Source: Flavobacterium sp.
GTDB lineage: Bacteria > Bacteroidota > Bacteroidia > Flavobacteriales > Flavobacteriaceae
DNA length: 64,000 nucleotides
Assembly: GCF_027531705.1 (NCBI RefSeq)
Contig: NZ_JAPZSP010000018.1
Location: 124,001-188,000, forward strand
Reading direction: 5' to 3'
Shown here: positions 7,833-16,206 of the stretch, piece after piece
How positions within the stretch are numbered: position 1 is the first letter of the stretch
Layout: every line of letters begins with the position of its first letter
Translations under genes and position numbers: made by a program
The notes under the pieces: generated by a model
The model's input: only the letters and a program-made list of their open reading frames with translations
What the model was told of the DNA's origin: nothing
Database searches by the model: none

Positions 7833-8786
7833 TTACTCTTTATATTCGCCCATTTTGCTGTATTTATCCATTCTTTGCGTGACTAATTCTGTTGTTGATA
7901 AGTCTTTTAATTCATTAAAAGCTTTCATAATATATTGTTCAACGGTTTTGAAAGTTGTAGGCTTATCATAATGAGCTCCTCCAAGTGGTTCAGGAATGAT
8001 ATCATCGACTAACTTTTGTTTTTTCATATCGGCAGAAGTTAGTTTTAATGCTTCAGCTGCTTGTTCTTTATATTCCCAACTTTTCCATAGAATAGACGAA
8101 CAAGATTCTGGAGAAATTACAGAATACCAAGTGTTTTCCATCATTAAAACTCTATCTCCAACACCTATTCCTAATGCTCCACCAGAAGCACCTTCGCCAA
8201 CGATAACACAGATAATAGGCACTTTAAGACGGCACATTTCTAGAATATTTCTAGCAATTGCTTCACCTTGTCCTCTTTCTTCTGCTTCCAATCCTGGATA
8301 AGCACCTGGTGTATCGATGAAAGTTACTACAGGAATTCCGAATTTTTCGGCCATTTTCATCAGTCGTAATGCTTTACGATATCCTTCAGGATTTGCCATT
8401 CCGAAGTTACGGTATTGACGCATTTTGGTGTTAATCCCTTTTTGTTGACCAATTAACATGAATGATTGACCGTCAATTTTACCCAATCCACCAATCATCG
8501 CTTTGTCATCTTTAAAACCTCTATCACCAAAAAGTTCTAAGAAAGTACCTTTTGTTAAAGTAGTGATATGTTCTAAAGTATAAGGACGATTAGGATGACG
8601 AGATAGTTGTACTCGTTGCCAAGCGGTTAAGTTTTTATATATTTTACGTTTGGTTTCTTCTAGTTTTTTCTCAATTTGTTTGCAGGTATTGGTAACATCT
8701 ACATTTGATTCAAGCCCAATAACTTGACACTTATCTAATTGATCTTCAAGCTCTTTTATTGGCAATTCGAAGTCTAAATATTCCAT
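7833..8786 (-). CDS. accA: Acetyl-CoA carboxylase carboxyltransferase subunit alpha
   Basis: A 317-residue cytoplasmic protein, the usual AccA length. With AccD it transfers the carboxyl group from biotin to acetyl-CoA, giving malonyl-CoA for fatty acid synthesis. The crotonase-fold core is clear: [18 protein letters not shown] followed by [15 protein letters not shown] with the oxyanion-hole glycines, and the N-terminal helical ELEDQLDKC segment. accB, accC and accD of this complex are not adjacent; the biotin enzyme operon at 12.3-16 kb looks like a different acyl-CoA carboxylase. It has its own promoter element and terminator. Confidence 0.95.
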   Translation of the reverse strand: MEYLDFELPIKELEDQLDKCQVIGLESNVDVTNTCKQIEKKLEETKRKIYKNLTAWQRVQLSRHPNRPYTLEHITTLTKGTFLELFGDRGFKDDKAMIGGLGKIDGQSFMLIGQQKGINTKMRQYRNFGMANPEGYRKALRLMKMAEKFGIPVVTFIDTPGAYPGLEAEERGQGEAIARNILEMCRLKVPIICVIVGEGASGGALGIGVGDRVLMMENTWYSVISPESCSSILWKSWEYKEQAAEALKLTSADMKKQKLVDDIIPEPLGGAHYDKPTTFKTVEQYIMKAFNELKDLSTTELVTQRMDKYSKMGEYKE

Positions 8787-8820
8787 AATAGTTTTGATTT
8801 AGTCGCTCTAGTTTGATTTA

Positions 8821-8828
8821 CAAATATA
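8821..8828 (-). promoter_or_regulatory. -7 promoter element TATATTTG for accA
   Basis: An exact TAnnTTTG on the minus strand, 34 bp before the ATG at 8786. A TTTG lies 15 bp further upstream (8844-8847), slightly close for a -33 element. Confidence 0.6.
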
Positions 8829-8862
8829 AAATTTTATGTTTTACAAATGCTATTTTACTATA

Positions 8863-9798
8863 TTAGTTATTCACTTTTTTGAGATTAAGAATTCCGTTGA
8901 TAACTACCGAAGTGATTATGATAATGGCTCCAACATAGAACAAAGAATTCATTTGCTCTGATTCTGTGAAGATTAGTAATGCTAATACGATTCCGTAAAT
9001 TGGTTCCATATTTATAGTTAGCATTACGGTATAAGGTGATAAAAATTTCATAACTTTTATTGAGGCAGAAAAAGCATAGGCTGTACAAACAGAAGCCAAA
9101 ATAAATAACCAAAGTATATCAGATTTTGAAATGGAAAAGAAATTTTCAGAAAAACTATCAGTAAAAAACATATAAATTGAAAAGAAGCATAAGCCACCTA
9201 ACAATTCATAAAACGAAATTACATTTGGGTTATGTTCTTTGGCTAATTTTCCATTAATTACTGAAAACAAAGCAGATAATAAGGCACTTGTTAAGGCTAA
9301 CAATACGCCTGCTATTTTTACGTTAGGATCGCTAAAAACATTTTTGAAACTATTTACAAAACCGTATTTATCAATAATTTCGGCGAAAGCCACAAAATAC
9401 AATCCTAAGATAACAAAAAGCCCTAAAAAAACATTAATCCAGTTTATTTTTTGTCGGTAAATTATTGGTTCTAAAAGTGATGCAAAAAAAGCACCCGTTG
9501 ACAAACATGCCAATGTTATTGAAATATTCGACACTTTGATAGCTTCATAAAAAGTAAACCAGTGAGCGGCAATTACAATTCCTGAAAATAAAAAACTAAA
9601 AAAAGTATGAATTGAAATTTTTAACGATTCTCTTGAAAAAAGGAAATACAGCAACATAAATCCGAGAGCAAAAGCCATTCTGAACCAAACTAAATCAACA
9701 GCTTGCAAAGAAATAAGTTTGCCCAAAACGGCAGTAAATCCCCAAATGAAAACTATCAAATGAAGATGCAAATAACTTTTAAGATTATCGCTTTGCAT
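8863..9798 (-). CDS. EamA/DMT family transporter
   Basis: A 311-residue integral membrane protein with about ten hydrophobic helices arranged as two EamA repeats (roughly 5-140 and 160-300). The family exports or imports small metabolites; the substrate cannot be told from sequence. The start codon overlaps the end of the upstream permease gene by 14 bp, so the two are probably cotranscribed. A second EamA protein is found at the right end of the window. Confidence 0.85.
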   Translation of the reverse strand: MQSDNLKSYLHLHLIVFIWGFTAVLGKLISLQAVDLVWFRMAFALGFMLLYFLFSRESLKISIHTFFSFLFSGIVIAAHWFTFYEAIKVSNISITLACLSTGAFFASLLEPIIYRQKINWINVFLGLFVILGLYFVAFAEIIDKYGFVNSFKNVFSDPNVKIAGVLLALTSALLSALFSVINGKLAKEHNPNVISFYELLGGLCFFSIYMFFTDSFSENFFSISKSDILWLFILASVCTAYAFSASIKVMKFLSPYTVMLTINMEPIYGIVLALLIFTESEQMNSLFYVGAIIIITSVVINGILNLKKVNN

Positions 9799-10870
9799 TT
9801 CGTAAAAGGTAAATGGCTAAAATTCCGAAAACAAAATTTGGAATCCATACAGCAATTAGTGGTGGAATAGCAGATTCTTCGGCTAAAACCCCAAAAATTT
9901 TATCAAAAAATATGAAAGCAAACGCAAGTAAAATTCCGATGGCAAGATTAATTCCCATTCCGCCACGACGCTTCATGGAAGAAACTGCTACGGCTATAAT
10001 TGTTAAAATAAAAGCTGAAACTGGAACACTATATTTTTTATAAAGAACAACCAAATAAACATTAATATTTGCAGAGCCACGTTCTCTTTCTTTATCAATA
10101 AATTTTATTAAATCAAATAAACTAAGCGTTTCAGCAACATAAACTAATGGAGTTAAATCTTCCAAGTCGAAGCTAAACTTTGCATTTTTTTCGTCAACTT
10201 TTTCAAGATTATCCTCTAATAGTCCGACTGTTCGCTTTATGTAATTGTACATAGTGTAAGTGCTGTCTTTGGGATTCCATTTTATTCTATCTGCCGAAAT
10301 CTTGTATTCTAATTGGTCACCTTTGAACTTTTCGAGCGAAAAATTAAATGCCATTTTAGATTCGGCGTTAAAGTTACTTACATAAATATACTCATTATCA
10401 CTAATTTGTCTGTACACATCTGAGTTTTCACGCATTTCACTTTGACCACCACCAATTAGATACATATACCTAAAATTTTTGAAACCAGCACTAGCTTTTG
10501 GAACCAAGAAAAGTCCCATTAACAAGGCGAAAATTGATATTATGGTAGCTCCAATGATGTAAGGTCTTAAGAATCTTGTGAAAGAAATTCCCGAACTCAA
10601 CATGGCAATAATTTCGGTATTATTAGCTAGTTTTGAGGTAAACCAAATTATAGATAAAAATAAAAATATTGGAAAAAGAATATTGGCAAAATAAATGGTA
10701 AAATCAACATAGTAAGAAGCAATTGCGCTAAACGGAACTTTGTTTTCGAGCATTTTATTTACTTTTTCAGAAATATCAATTGTTATCCCAATAGGAATAA
10801 ACAACAATATCATTACTGAAAATGTTGCTAAATATCTTTTAAGAATATATTTATCTAATATTGTTAGCAT
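9785..10870 (-). CDS. LptF/LptG family LPS export permease
   Basis: A 361-residue membrane protein starting MLTILDKYILKRYL, typical of YjgP/YjgQ (LptF/LptG). Membrane helices are at the N-terminus (three, about 10-120) and C-terminus (three, about 270-360), flanking a periplasmic beta-jellyroll domain. In the LptBFGC complex it extracts lipopolysaccharide from the inner membrane; the matching ATPase LptB is at 44253-44993. Whether this is the F or G partner is not certain, although its length and N-terminus look more like LptG. It is translationally coupled to the downstream EamA gene. The spacer upstream holds 8-bp tandem repeats. Confidence 0.88.
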   Translation of the reverse strand: MLTILDKYILKRYLATFSVMILLFIPIGITIDISEKVNKMLENKVPFSAIASYYVDFTIYFANILFPIFLFLSIIWFTSKLANNTEIIAMLSSGISFTRFLRPYIIGATIISIFALLMGLFLVPKASAGFKNFRYMYLIGGGQSEMRENSDVYRQISDNEYIYVSNFNAESKMAFNFSLEKFKGDQLEYKISADRIKWNPKDSTYTMYNYIKRTVGLLEDNLEKVDEKNAKFSFDLEDLTPLVYVAETLSLFDLIKFIDKERERGSANINVYLVVLYKKYSVPVSAFILTIIAVAVSSMKRRGGMGINLAIGILLAFAFIFFDKIFGVLAEESAIPPLIAVWIPNFVFGILAIYLLRNAKR

Positions 10871-10892
10871 AGTTCTAGTTTAGGAGTCTCGA

Positions 10893-11010
10893 AGTTTAAG
10901 AGTTTAAAAGTTTAAGAGTTTAAGAGTTTAAGAGTTTAGGAAGATATTAAATTACTAAACTATTTTTAATCTATAAACCTTTTTTCTTCTTTTAAACTTC
11001 TAAACTTTTT
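10893..11010. repeat. 8-bp tandem repeat AGTTTAAG with inverted copies
   Basis: Six units of AGTTTAAG with small variations run from 10893 to 10940. Inverted versions (TTTAAACT, TCTAAACT) follow at about 10990-11007, so the spacer could fold on itself. The same unit, in the opposite orientation, makes up the long array at 31843-31998. It lies between tgt and the LPS permease gene. Confidence 0.75.
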
Positions 11011-12140
11011 TACAACCTTTGACTCATATTTTTAACCATCATTTCTTTCCATGTTCTGAAATCGCCTGCTAAGATATGTTTTCTTGCTTCACGAACCAAC
11101 CACATATAAAAACCAAGGTTATGAATGGTTGCAATTTGTTTTCCCAAATATTCGTTGGCTGCAAAAAGATGTCTTAAGTAAGCCTTTGTATATTCGGTAT
11201 CTACAAAAGTGATTCCCATTTCGTCAACTGGTGAAAAATCGGCTTCCCATTTTTTGTTTTTGATATTTATGGTACCGTTTGCTGTGAATAACATTCCGTT
11301 ACGAGCATTACGAGTTGGCATTACACAATCGAACATATCTACTCCTAATGCAATATTTTCCAAAATATTAATTGGAGTTCCAACACCCATAAGATAACGT
11401 GGTTTATCTTTTGGTAGTATATCGCATACTACTTCTGTCATGGCGTACATTTCTTCGGCTGGTTCACCAACTGATAATCCACCAATTGCGTTTCCTTGTT
11501 GACCAGCGTTTGCTATATATTCTGCCGATTGGATTCTTAAATCTTTATAGGTGCTTCCTTGTACAATTGGGAAAAAAGTTTGGTCATAACCATATTTTAC
11601 AGGAACTTTCTCCAAATGATTGATACATCTATCCAACCAACGATGCGTCATGTGCATAGAACGTTGTGCGTAACGAAAATCACATGGATAAGGCGTACAT
11701 TCATCAAAAGCCATGATAATATCGGCACCAATGGTACGCTGAATTTCCATTACATTTTCGGGTGTAAAAAAGTGATAAGAACCATCTATATGCGATTTGA
11801 ACTTTACACCTTCTTCTTTTATTTTTCTATTAGCCGAAAGCGAATACACTTGATATCCGCCCGAATCAGTCAAGATATTTCTATCCCAATTCATGAATTT
11901 GTGCAAACCACCCGCTTTTTCTAGAATTTCAGTTTGCGGACGCAAGTATAAATGATAGGTATTTCCTAAAATAATATCTGGATTAATTTCTTCTTTCAGT
12001 TCTCGTTGGTGAACACCTTTTACCGATGCTACCGTTCCAACTGGCATAAAAATTGGGGTTTCTATAACACCGTGATCGGTTGTGATTTTTCCTGCTCTGG
12101 CTTTGGAGTTTGGATCATTCTGTACTAAATCGAACTTCAT
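11010..12140 (-). CDS. tgt: tRNA-guanine transglycosylase, zinc-less type
   Basis: A 376-residue TIM-barrel enzyme that exchanges guanine-34 for the queuosine precursor in GUN-anticodon tRNAs. Asp92 of DSGGYQ, the GGLSVGEP loop and the DMFDCVMPTRNARNG segment with the nucleophilic Asp are all present. The usual C-terminal zinc ligands (CxCxxC plus His) are missing: the corresponding stretch reads ADFSPVDEMGITFVDTEY. From memory this loss is shared by other Bacteroidetes Tgt proteins, so it is probably functional rather than decayed. The gene has its own -7 element at 12182-12189. A queD-like gene occurs at 58089. Confidence 0.95.
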   Translation of the reverse strand: MKFDLVQNDPNSKARAGKITTDHGVIETPIFMPVGTVASVKGVHQRELKEEINPDIILGNTYHLYLRPQTEILEKAGGLHKFMNWDRNILTDSGGYQVYSLSANRKIKEEGVKFKSHIDGSYHFFTPENVMEIQRTIGADIIMAFDECTPYPCDFRYAQRSMHMTHRWLDRCINHLEKVPVKYGYDQTFFPIVQGSTYKDLRIQSAEYIANAGQQGNAIGGLSVGEPAEEMYAMTEVVCDILPKDKPRYLMGVGTPINILENIALGVDMFDCVMPTRNARNGMLFTANGTINIKNKKWEADFSPVDEMGITFVDTEYTKAYLRHLFAANEYLGKQIATIHNLGFYMWLVREARKHILAGDFRTWKEMMVKNMSQRL

Positions 12141-12181
12141 ATACTTTTTCTATCTGTCATTAATTTTCCCAAAAGGGTTTG

Positions 12182-12189
12182 CAAAGATA
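12182..12189 (-). promoter_or_regulatory. -7 promoter element TATCTTTG for tgt
   Basis: An exact TAnnTTTG on the minus strand, 41 bp upstream of the tgt ATG. Confidence 0.6.
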
Positions 12190-12293
12190 ATTTATTTAAC
12201 AAACTAAGAAATACTAATTAAAATATAAAATGAATTAAAGTTAAGTTAAATGCGATTAATCTTTGATTGAAGCTATTTTTAATTCAATTTCAA

Positions 12294-12331
12294 TAAAAAA
12301 GCCTCACCTGTAATTAAACAAAATGAGGCTT
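12294..12331 (-). terminator. Terminator after the acyl-CoA carboxylase operon
   Basis: An 8-bp stem, AAGCCTCA (12299-12306) with TGAGGCTT (12324-12331), followed on the minus strand by a run of T. It sits just past the carboxyltransferase stop codon. Confidence 0.75.
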
Positions 12332-12349
12332 GACCTAATATAAAAATAA

Positions 12350-13891
12350 TTACAATGGAATGTTCCCGTGTTTACGTTTTGGTGTGTCTACCACTTTATT
12401 TTCAAGCATACTGAAAGCTTTTAGTAGTTTTCTTCGAGTATCTTTTGGCAAAATAACCTCATCAATAAAACCACGTTGCGCTGCTGTATATGGATTAGCA
12501 AATAATTCTGCATACTCTGCTTCTTTTTCTAATAATTTCGCAGCAGGATCGGCAGCTTCACTAATTTCTTTTTTGAAGATAATTTCTGATGCTCCCTTTG
12601 CTCCCATTACAGCAATTTCAGCACTTGGCCATGCAAAATTCATGTCAGCACCAATGTGTTTTGAATTCATTACATCATACGCTCCACCATAAGCTTTACG
12701 AGTAATTACGGTAACTCTTGGAACAGTTGCTTCACTGAATGCATATAATAATTTTGCTCCATGAACGATAATTCCATTCCATTCTTGATCGGTTCCAGGT
12801 AAGAATCCAGGAACATCTTCTAAAACTAATAATGGAATATTGAAACAATCGCAGAAACGAACAAATCTTGCTGCTTTAATTGAAGATTTTACATCCAAAC
12901 AACCTGCTAAAAATTTAGGATTGTTTGCTACAATTCCTATGCTTCTTCCACCTAATCTTGCAAAACCAACAATGATATTTTCTGCGAAATCTTTATGAAC
13001 TTCAAAGAAAGAATCTTCGTCGATGATGTTTTCAATTACATCATGCATATCATAAGGTTTGTTAGCATTATCAGGAACGATAGTATCTAATTTCTCGCGA
13101 ACTTCTTCATTGGTTACGTAAGGTAATTTTGGCGTAGTTTCTCTGTTGTTTTGTGGCAAATAACTCAATAGTTTTTTGATGTCTTCCAAACATTCAATTC
13201 CGTTTGGAGAAGTAATATGTGCTACACCTGATTTAGTTGAATGTGTACTTGCACCACCTAATTCTTCTGATGTCACTTCTTCATTTGTTACCGTTTTAAC
13301 AACGTTTGGTCCAGTAACAAACATGTAGCTATTTCCTTCTACCATCATAGTAAAATCGGTCATAGCAGGCGAATAAACTGCTCCACCAGCACATGGTCCC
13401 ATAATAGCAGAAATCTGTGGAATTACACCACTAGATTGCACATTTCTGTAAAAAATATCGGCATAACCACCAAGCGAACGAACACCTTCTTGAATTCTTG
13501 CTCCTCCAGAATCGTTTAATCCAATCATTGGCGCACCACTTTTTAGAGCCATGTCCATTACTTTGCAGATTTTCTCAGCATGAGTTTCAGATAATGAACC
13601 TCCAAAAACAGTAAAATCTTGTGCAAAAACATACACTACTCTACCATTAATTGTTCCGTAACCTGTAACAACTCCATCGCCATAGACGATTTCTTTTTCC
13701 ATTCCGAAATCGGTAGTTCTGTGTGTTACCAACATTCCAATTTCTTCAAAAGAACCTTCATCCATAAGATATTCCACGCGTTCACGAGCCGTTAATTTCT
13801 TTTTGGCATGATGCGACGCAATTCTTTTTTCGCCTCCACCTAATTTGGCTAAAGCTATTTTATCGTTTAATATTTTGATTTTATCTTCCAT
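12350..13891 (-). CDS. Acyl-CoA (propionyl-CoA type) carboxylase carboxyltransferase subunit
   Basis: A 513-residue carboxyltransferase containing both halves of the crotonase fold (N part about 30-260, C part about 270-500). Diagnostic stretches are [19 protein letters not shown] and [16 protein letters not shown], and AYGGAYDVM near residue 410. It is most like the beta subunit of propionyl-CoA or methylmalonyl-CoA carboxylases. It transfers CO2 from carboxybiotin to an acyl-CoA. It is the last gene of a three-gene operon with the biotin carrier and biotin carboxylase, which supports a complete enzyme. Propionyl-CoA is inferred as substrate, not proven. Confidence 0.93.
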   Translation of the reverse strand: MEDKIKILNDKIALAKLGGGEKRIASHHAKKKLTARERVEYLMDEGSFEEIGMLVTHRTTDFGMEKEIVYGDGVVTGYGTINGRVVYVFAQDFTVFGGSLSETHAEKICKVMDMALKSGAPMIGLNDSGGARIQEGVRSLGGYADIFYRNVQSSGVIPQISAIMGPCAGGAVYSPAMTDFTMMVEGNSYMFVTGPNVVKTVTNEEVTSEELGGASTHSTKSGVAHITSPNGIECLEDIKKLLSYLPQNNRETTPKLPYVTNEEVREKLDTIVPDNANKPYDMHDVIENIIDEDSFFEVHKDFAENIIVGFARLGGRSIGIVANNPKFLAGCLDVKSSIKAARFVRFCDCFNIPLLVLEDVPGFLPGTDQEWNGIIVHGAKLLYAFSEATVPRVTVITRKAYGGAYDVMNSKHIGADMNFAWPSAEIAVMGAKGASEIIFKKEISEAADPAAKLLEKEAEYAELFANPYTAAQRGFIDEVILPKDTRRKLLKAFSMLENKVVDTPKRKHGNIPL

Positions 13892-13913
13892 TTCTTTTTG
13901 TATAATGTATTAT

Positions 13914-13967
13914 TGTAAATTGTATATTGTATATTTTAAGTTTCATTTATACAGTATACAATTTACA
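13914..13967. repeat. Long intergenic hairpin inside the carboxylase operon
   Basis: A 20-bp arm at 13914-13933 (starting TGTAAATTGTATA) pairs with 13948-13967 with a single G-T wobble and a 14-nt loop. It has no T tract on the minus strand, so a simple terminator is unlikely. It may tune mRNA stability between the biotin carboxylase and carboxyltransferase genes. Confidence 0.65.
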
Positions 13968-13975
13968 GTATACAA

Positions 13976-15427
13976 TTAAATAATTGGTAATCTTAAGATT
14001 TTTTTATCAGCAACATACTGTTTTAAAGCTATCATGGCTGCAATTTTTGCTTCAGTATCAAGGCTAGCTTTCATTTTTTCAGGATTGTAATACGCTTTTA
14101 CAAATCCTGTATCAAAATCACCTGAACGGAATGCTTCGTGTTCCATCACAAATTTTCCGAAAGGTAAAGTTGTCGCAACACCTTCTACATGATAGTTATC
14201 AATAGCTTTAATCATTAACTCAATAGATTCTTCACGAGTTTTTCCATATGTTACCAATTTAGATAACATTGGATCATAATAAATTGGCACATCCATTCCT
14301 TCTTCGATACCATTATCTACTCTGATTCCTTCGCCTTCAGGTAATTTATAAGTACTTAAAAAACCAACATTCGGCAAGAAATCATTCATAGAATCTTCTG
14401 CATAAACACGAAGTTCCATTGCATGACCATGAATTATTAAATCTTCTTGTTTAATTTCTAAAGCTTCTCCACGAGCAACTTTAATTTGCAATTCAACTAA
14501 ATCCAAACCAGAAATCATTTCGGTTACAGGATGTTCTACTTGCAAACGTGTATTCATTTCCAAGAAATAGAAATTGTGTTTGTCGTCCATCAAGAACTCA
14601 ACTGTTCCAGCACCAAGATAATCGCAAGCACGAGCTACTTTTACAGCAGCTTCACCCATCTTTTTACGCATTTCTGGAGTTAAAATAGATGATGGAGCTT
14701 CTTCAACTACTTTTTGATGACGACGTTGTATGCTACATTCTCTTTCAAATACATACAAAACATTACCGTGACTGTCTGCCATAATTTGAATTTCAATATG
14801 ACGCGGTTTAGTTACATATTTTTCAATAAAAACAGAACCATCACCAAAAGCTGAAGTAGCTTCACTAATTGCTCGATTCATTTGTGATTCGAAATCTTCT
14901 TCTCTTTCTACAATACGCATTCCTTTTCCACCACCACCAGCAGAGGCTTTAATCAAAATTGGAAAACCAACTTCTTTAGCCGTTTTTTTAGCTTCTTCCA
15001 AATCGGTAATGGCGTGATCAACCCCTGGAACCATTGGAATATCATATTTCATCACCGCTTCTTTTGCTGCTAATTTACTTCCCATCATTTCGATGGCTTT
15101 CGATTTTGGTCCGATGAAAATGATGCTATTTTTTTCACATTCTTCAGCGAAAGCAGAATTTTCACTTAAAAATCCGTATCCTGGATGAACCGCATCAACG
15201 CCTAATTCTTTACAGACTTCGATGATTTTATCACCACGTAAATATGATTGACTTGAAGCTGCTTCTCCAATACAAACTGCTTCGTCTGCATATTTTACGT
15301 GTAGTGCATTTCTATCGGCAGTTGAAAATACAGCTACCGTTTTTATGCCCATTTTCTTTGCCGTTTTCATTACTCTAATGGCAATTTCACCACGATTGGC
15401 AACTAATATTTTGGTTATTTTTTTCAT
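13976..15427 (-). CDS. Biotin carboxylase subunit of acyl-CoA carboxylase
   Basis: A 483-residue ATP-grasp enzyme that carboxylates biotin with bicarbonate and ATP. The N-terminal Rossmann part starts KILVANRGEIAIRVM. The glycine-rich ATP loop (ASAGGGGKGMRIV), the RRHQK segment and the catalytic EMNTRLQVEHPVTE stretch are intact. It is about 35 residues longer than AccC of the acetyl-CoA enzyme because of a C-terminal extension, as often seen in propionyl/methylcrotonyl carboxylase subunits. It lies between the biotin carrier gene (71 bp upstream) and the carboxyltransferase gene (84 bp downstream, separated by a hairpin). Confidence 0.94.
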   Translation of the reverse strand: MKKITKILVANRGEIAIRVMKTAKKMGIKTVAVFSTADRNALHVKYADEAVCIGEAASSQSYLRGDKIIEVCKELGVDAVHPGYGFLSENSAFAEECEKNSIIFIGPKSKAIEMMGSKLAAKEAVMKYDIPMVPGVDHAITDLEEAKKTAKEVGFPILIKASAGGGGKGMRIVEREEDFESQMNRAISEATSAFGDGSVFIEKYVTKPRHIEIQIMADSHGNVLYVFERECSIQRRHQKVVEEAPSSILTPEMRKKMGEAAVKVARACDYLGAGTVEFLMDDKHNFYFLEMNTRLQVEHPVTEMISGLDLVELQIKVARGEALEIKQEDLIIHGHAMELRVYAEDSMNDFLPNVGFLSTYKLPEGEGIRVDNGIEEGMDVPIYYDPMLSKLVTYGKTREESIELMIKAIDNYHVEGVATTLPFGKFVMEHEAFRSGDFDTGFVKAYYNPEKMKASLDTEAKIAAMIALKQYVADKKILRLPII

Positions 15428-15498
15428 TTATATTGAATTTATTTCAGTATCTCAACTTCGTACAAAGTCTAAATACTTAATACTTTTATCTTAATACT

Positions 15499-15984
15499 CT
15501 ATTCAAACTCTATTAACAATTGTCCTTTGTCTACAGCATTTCCTTTTTGAACAGCAATAGATTTAATAACTCCATCGCGCGGAGAAAGGAAACTATTTTC
15601 CATTTTCATTGCTTCAAGAATTAATAACGGATCATTTTCTTTTACAGTCTGACCAACTTCAACACTGATTTCTAGAATTAAACCAGGCATTGGTGCTTTA
15701 ATTGCGTTTACAACTTTTGTTCTGCCACGCTCAATTCCCATTTCTTTAATTAAAAGATCCAAAGCATCTGCAATAGCTACTTCGTAGGTGTTGTTGTTGA
15801 CTTTTACAGTATATTTTTTTGCAATAAAATCAGCAGCTATTATTTCTGCTTTAAAGGGTTTGTTGTCTTTCAGCACATGGAACTTGTTGTTTTCCACACT
15901 CACGGCATCCAGATTTTTAAGGTCACTCTCGTTTAAATCAAAATTTATTGTATTGTTTACCGAAAGCTTATAATAAGTACTCAT
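15499..15984 (-). CDS. Biotin carboxyl carrier protein
   Basis: A 161-residue protein with a C-terminal biotinyl domain (about 93-161). The biotin attachment site is Lys127 in EAMKMEN, and the APMPGLI motif lies about 30 residues before it. The N-terminal half is a linker-like beta domain. It shuttles carboxybiotin between the carboxylase and carboxyltransferase encoded just downstream. First gene of the operon. No perfect -7 element was seen upstream; a TAAATTTA lies near 15995. Confidence 0.92.
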   Translation of the reverse strand: MSTYYKLSVNNTINFDLNESDLKNLDAVSVENNKFHVLKDNKPFKAEIIAADFIAKKYTVKVNNNTYEVAIADALDLLIKEMGIERGRTKVVNAIKAPMPGLILEISVEVGQTVKENDPLLILEAMKMENSFLSPRDGVIKSIAVQKGNAVDKGQLLIEFE

Positions 15985-16110
15985 AAGACATAAATTTAAT
16001 TTGTTGTAAATTTATAAAAACGAAATCGATTGCGATATGATAAAAGTCAAATAATTTGCTCATTTGATATAGTTTTTTTTCAATGTTATTTTATAAAAAA
16101 ATTAAAACTG

Positions 16111-16146
16111 GCAAATACTAACTCAAAACCCGCAAATACTAATTCA
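16111..16146 (+). promoter_or_regulatory. Direct repeats upstream of the sensor kinase operon
   Basis: GCAAATACTAACTCA (16111-16125) and GCAAATACTAATTCA (16132-16146) are 14/15 identical and start exactly 21 bp apart. They end 25 bp before the -7 element. LytTR-type regulators bind direct repeats on one helix face, and such a regulator is encoded in this operon, so this may be an autoregulatory site. Confidence 0.5.
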
Positions 16147-16171
16147 CCAAATGACAAATGAAAACTTCCCC

Positions 16172-16179
16172 TATCTTTG
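16172..16179 (+). promoter_or_regulatory. -7 promoter element TATCTTTG
   Basis: An exact TAnnTTTG, 27 bp upstream of the TTG start of the kinase gene and downstream of the 21-bp-spaced direct repeats. Confidence 0.65.
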
Positions 16180-16206
16180 TCTAAGATAAGTTAAAACAGC
16201 ACTATT

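Noticed and set aside
11559-11924. Plus-strand frame of 121 codons
   Set aside because: Antisense to tgt; low-complexity and without recognisable features.
12360-12692. Plus-strand frame of 110 codons
   Set aside because: Antisense to the carboxyltransferase gene; no independent support.
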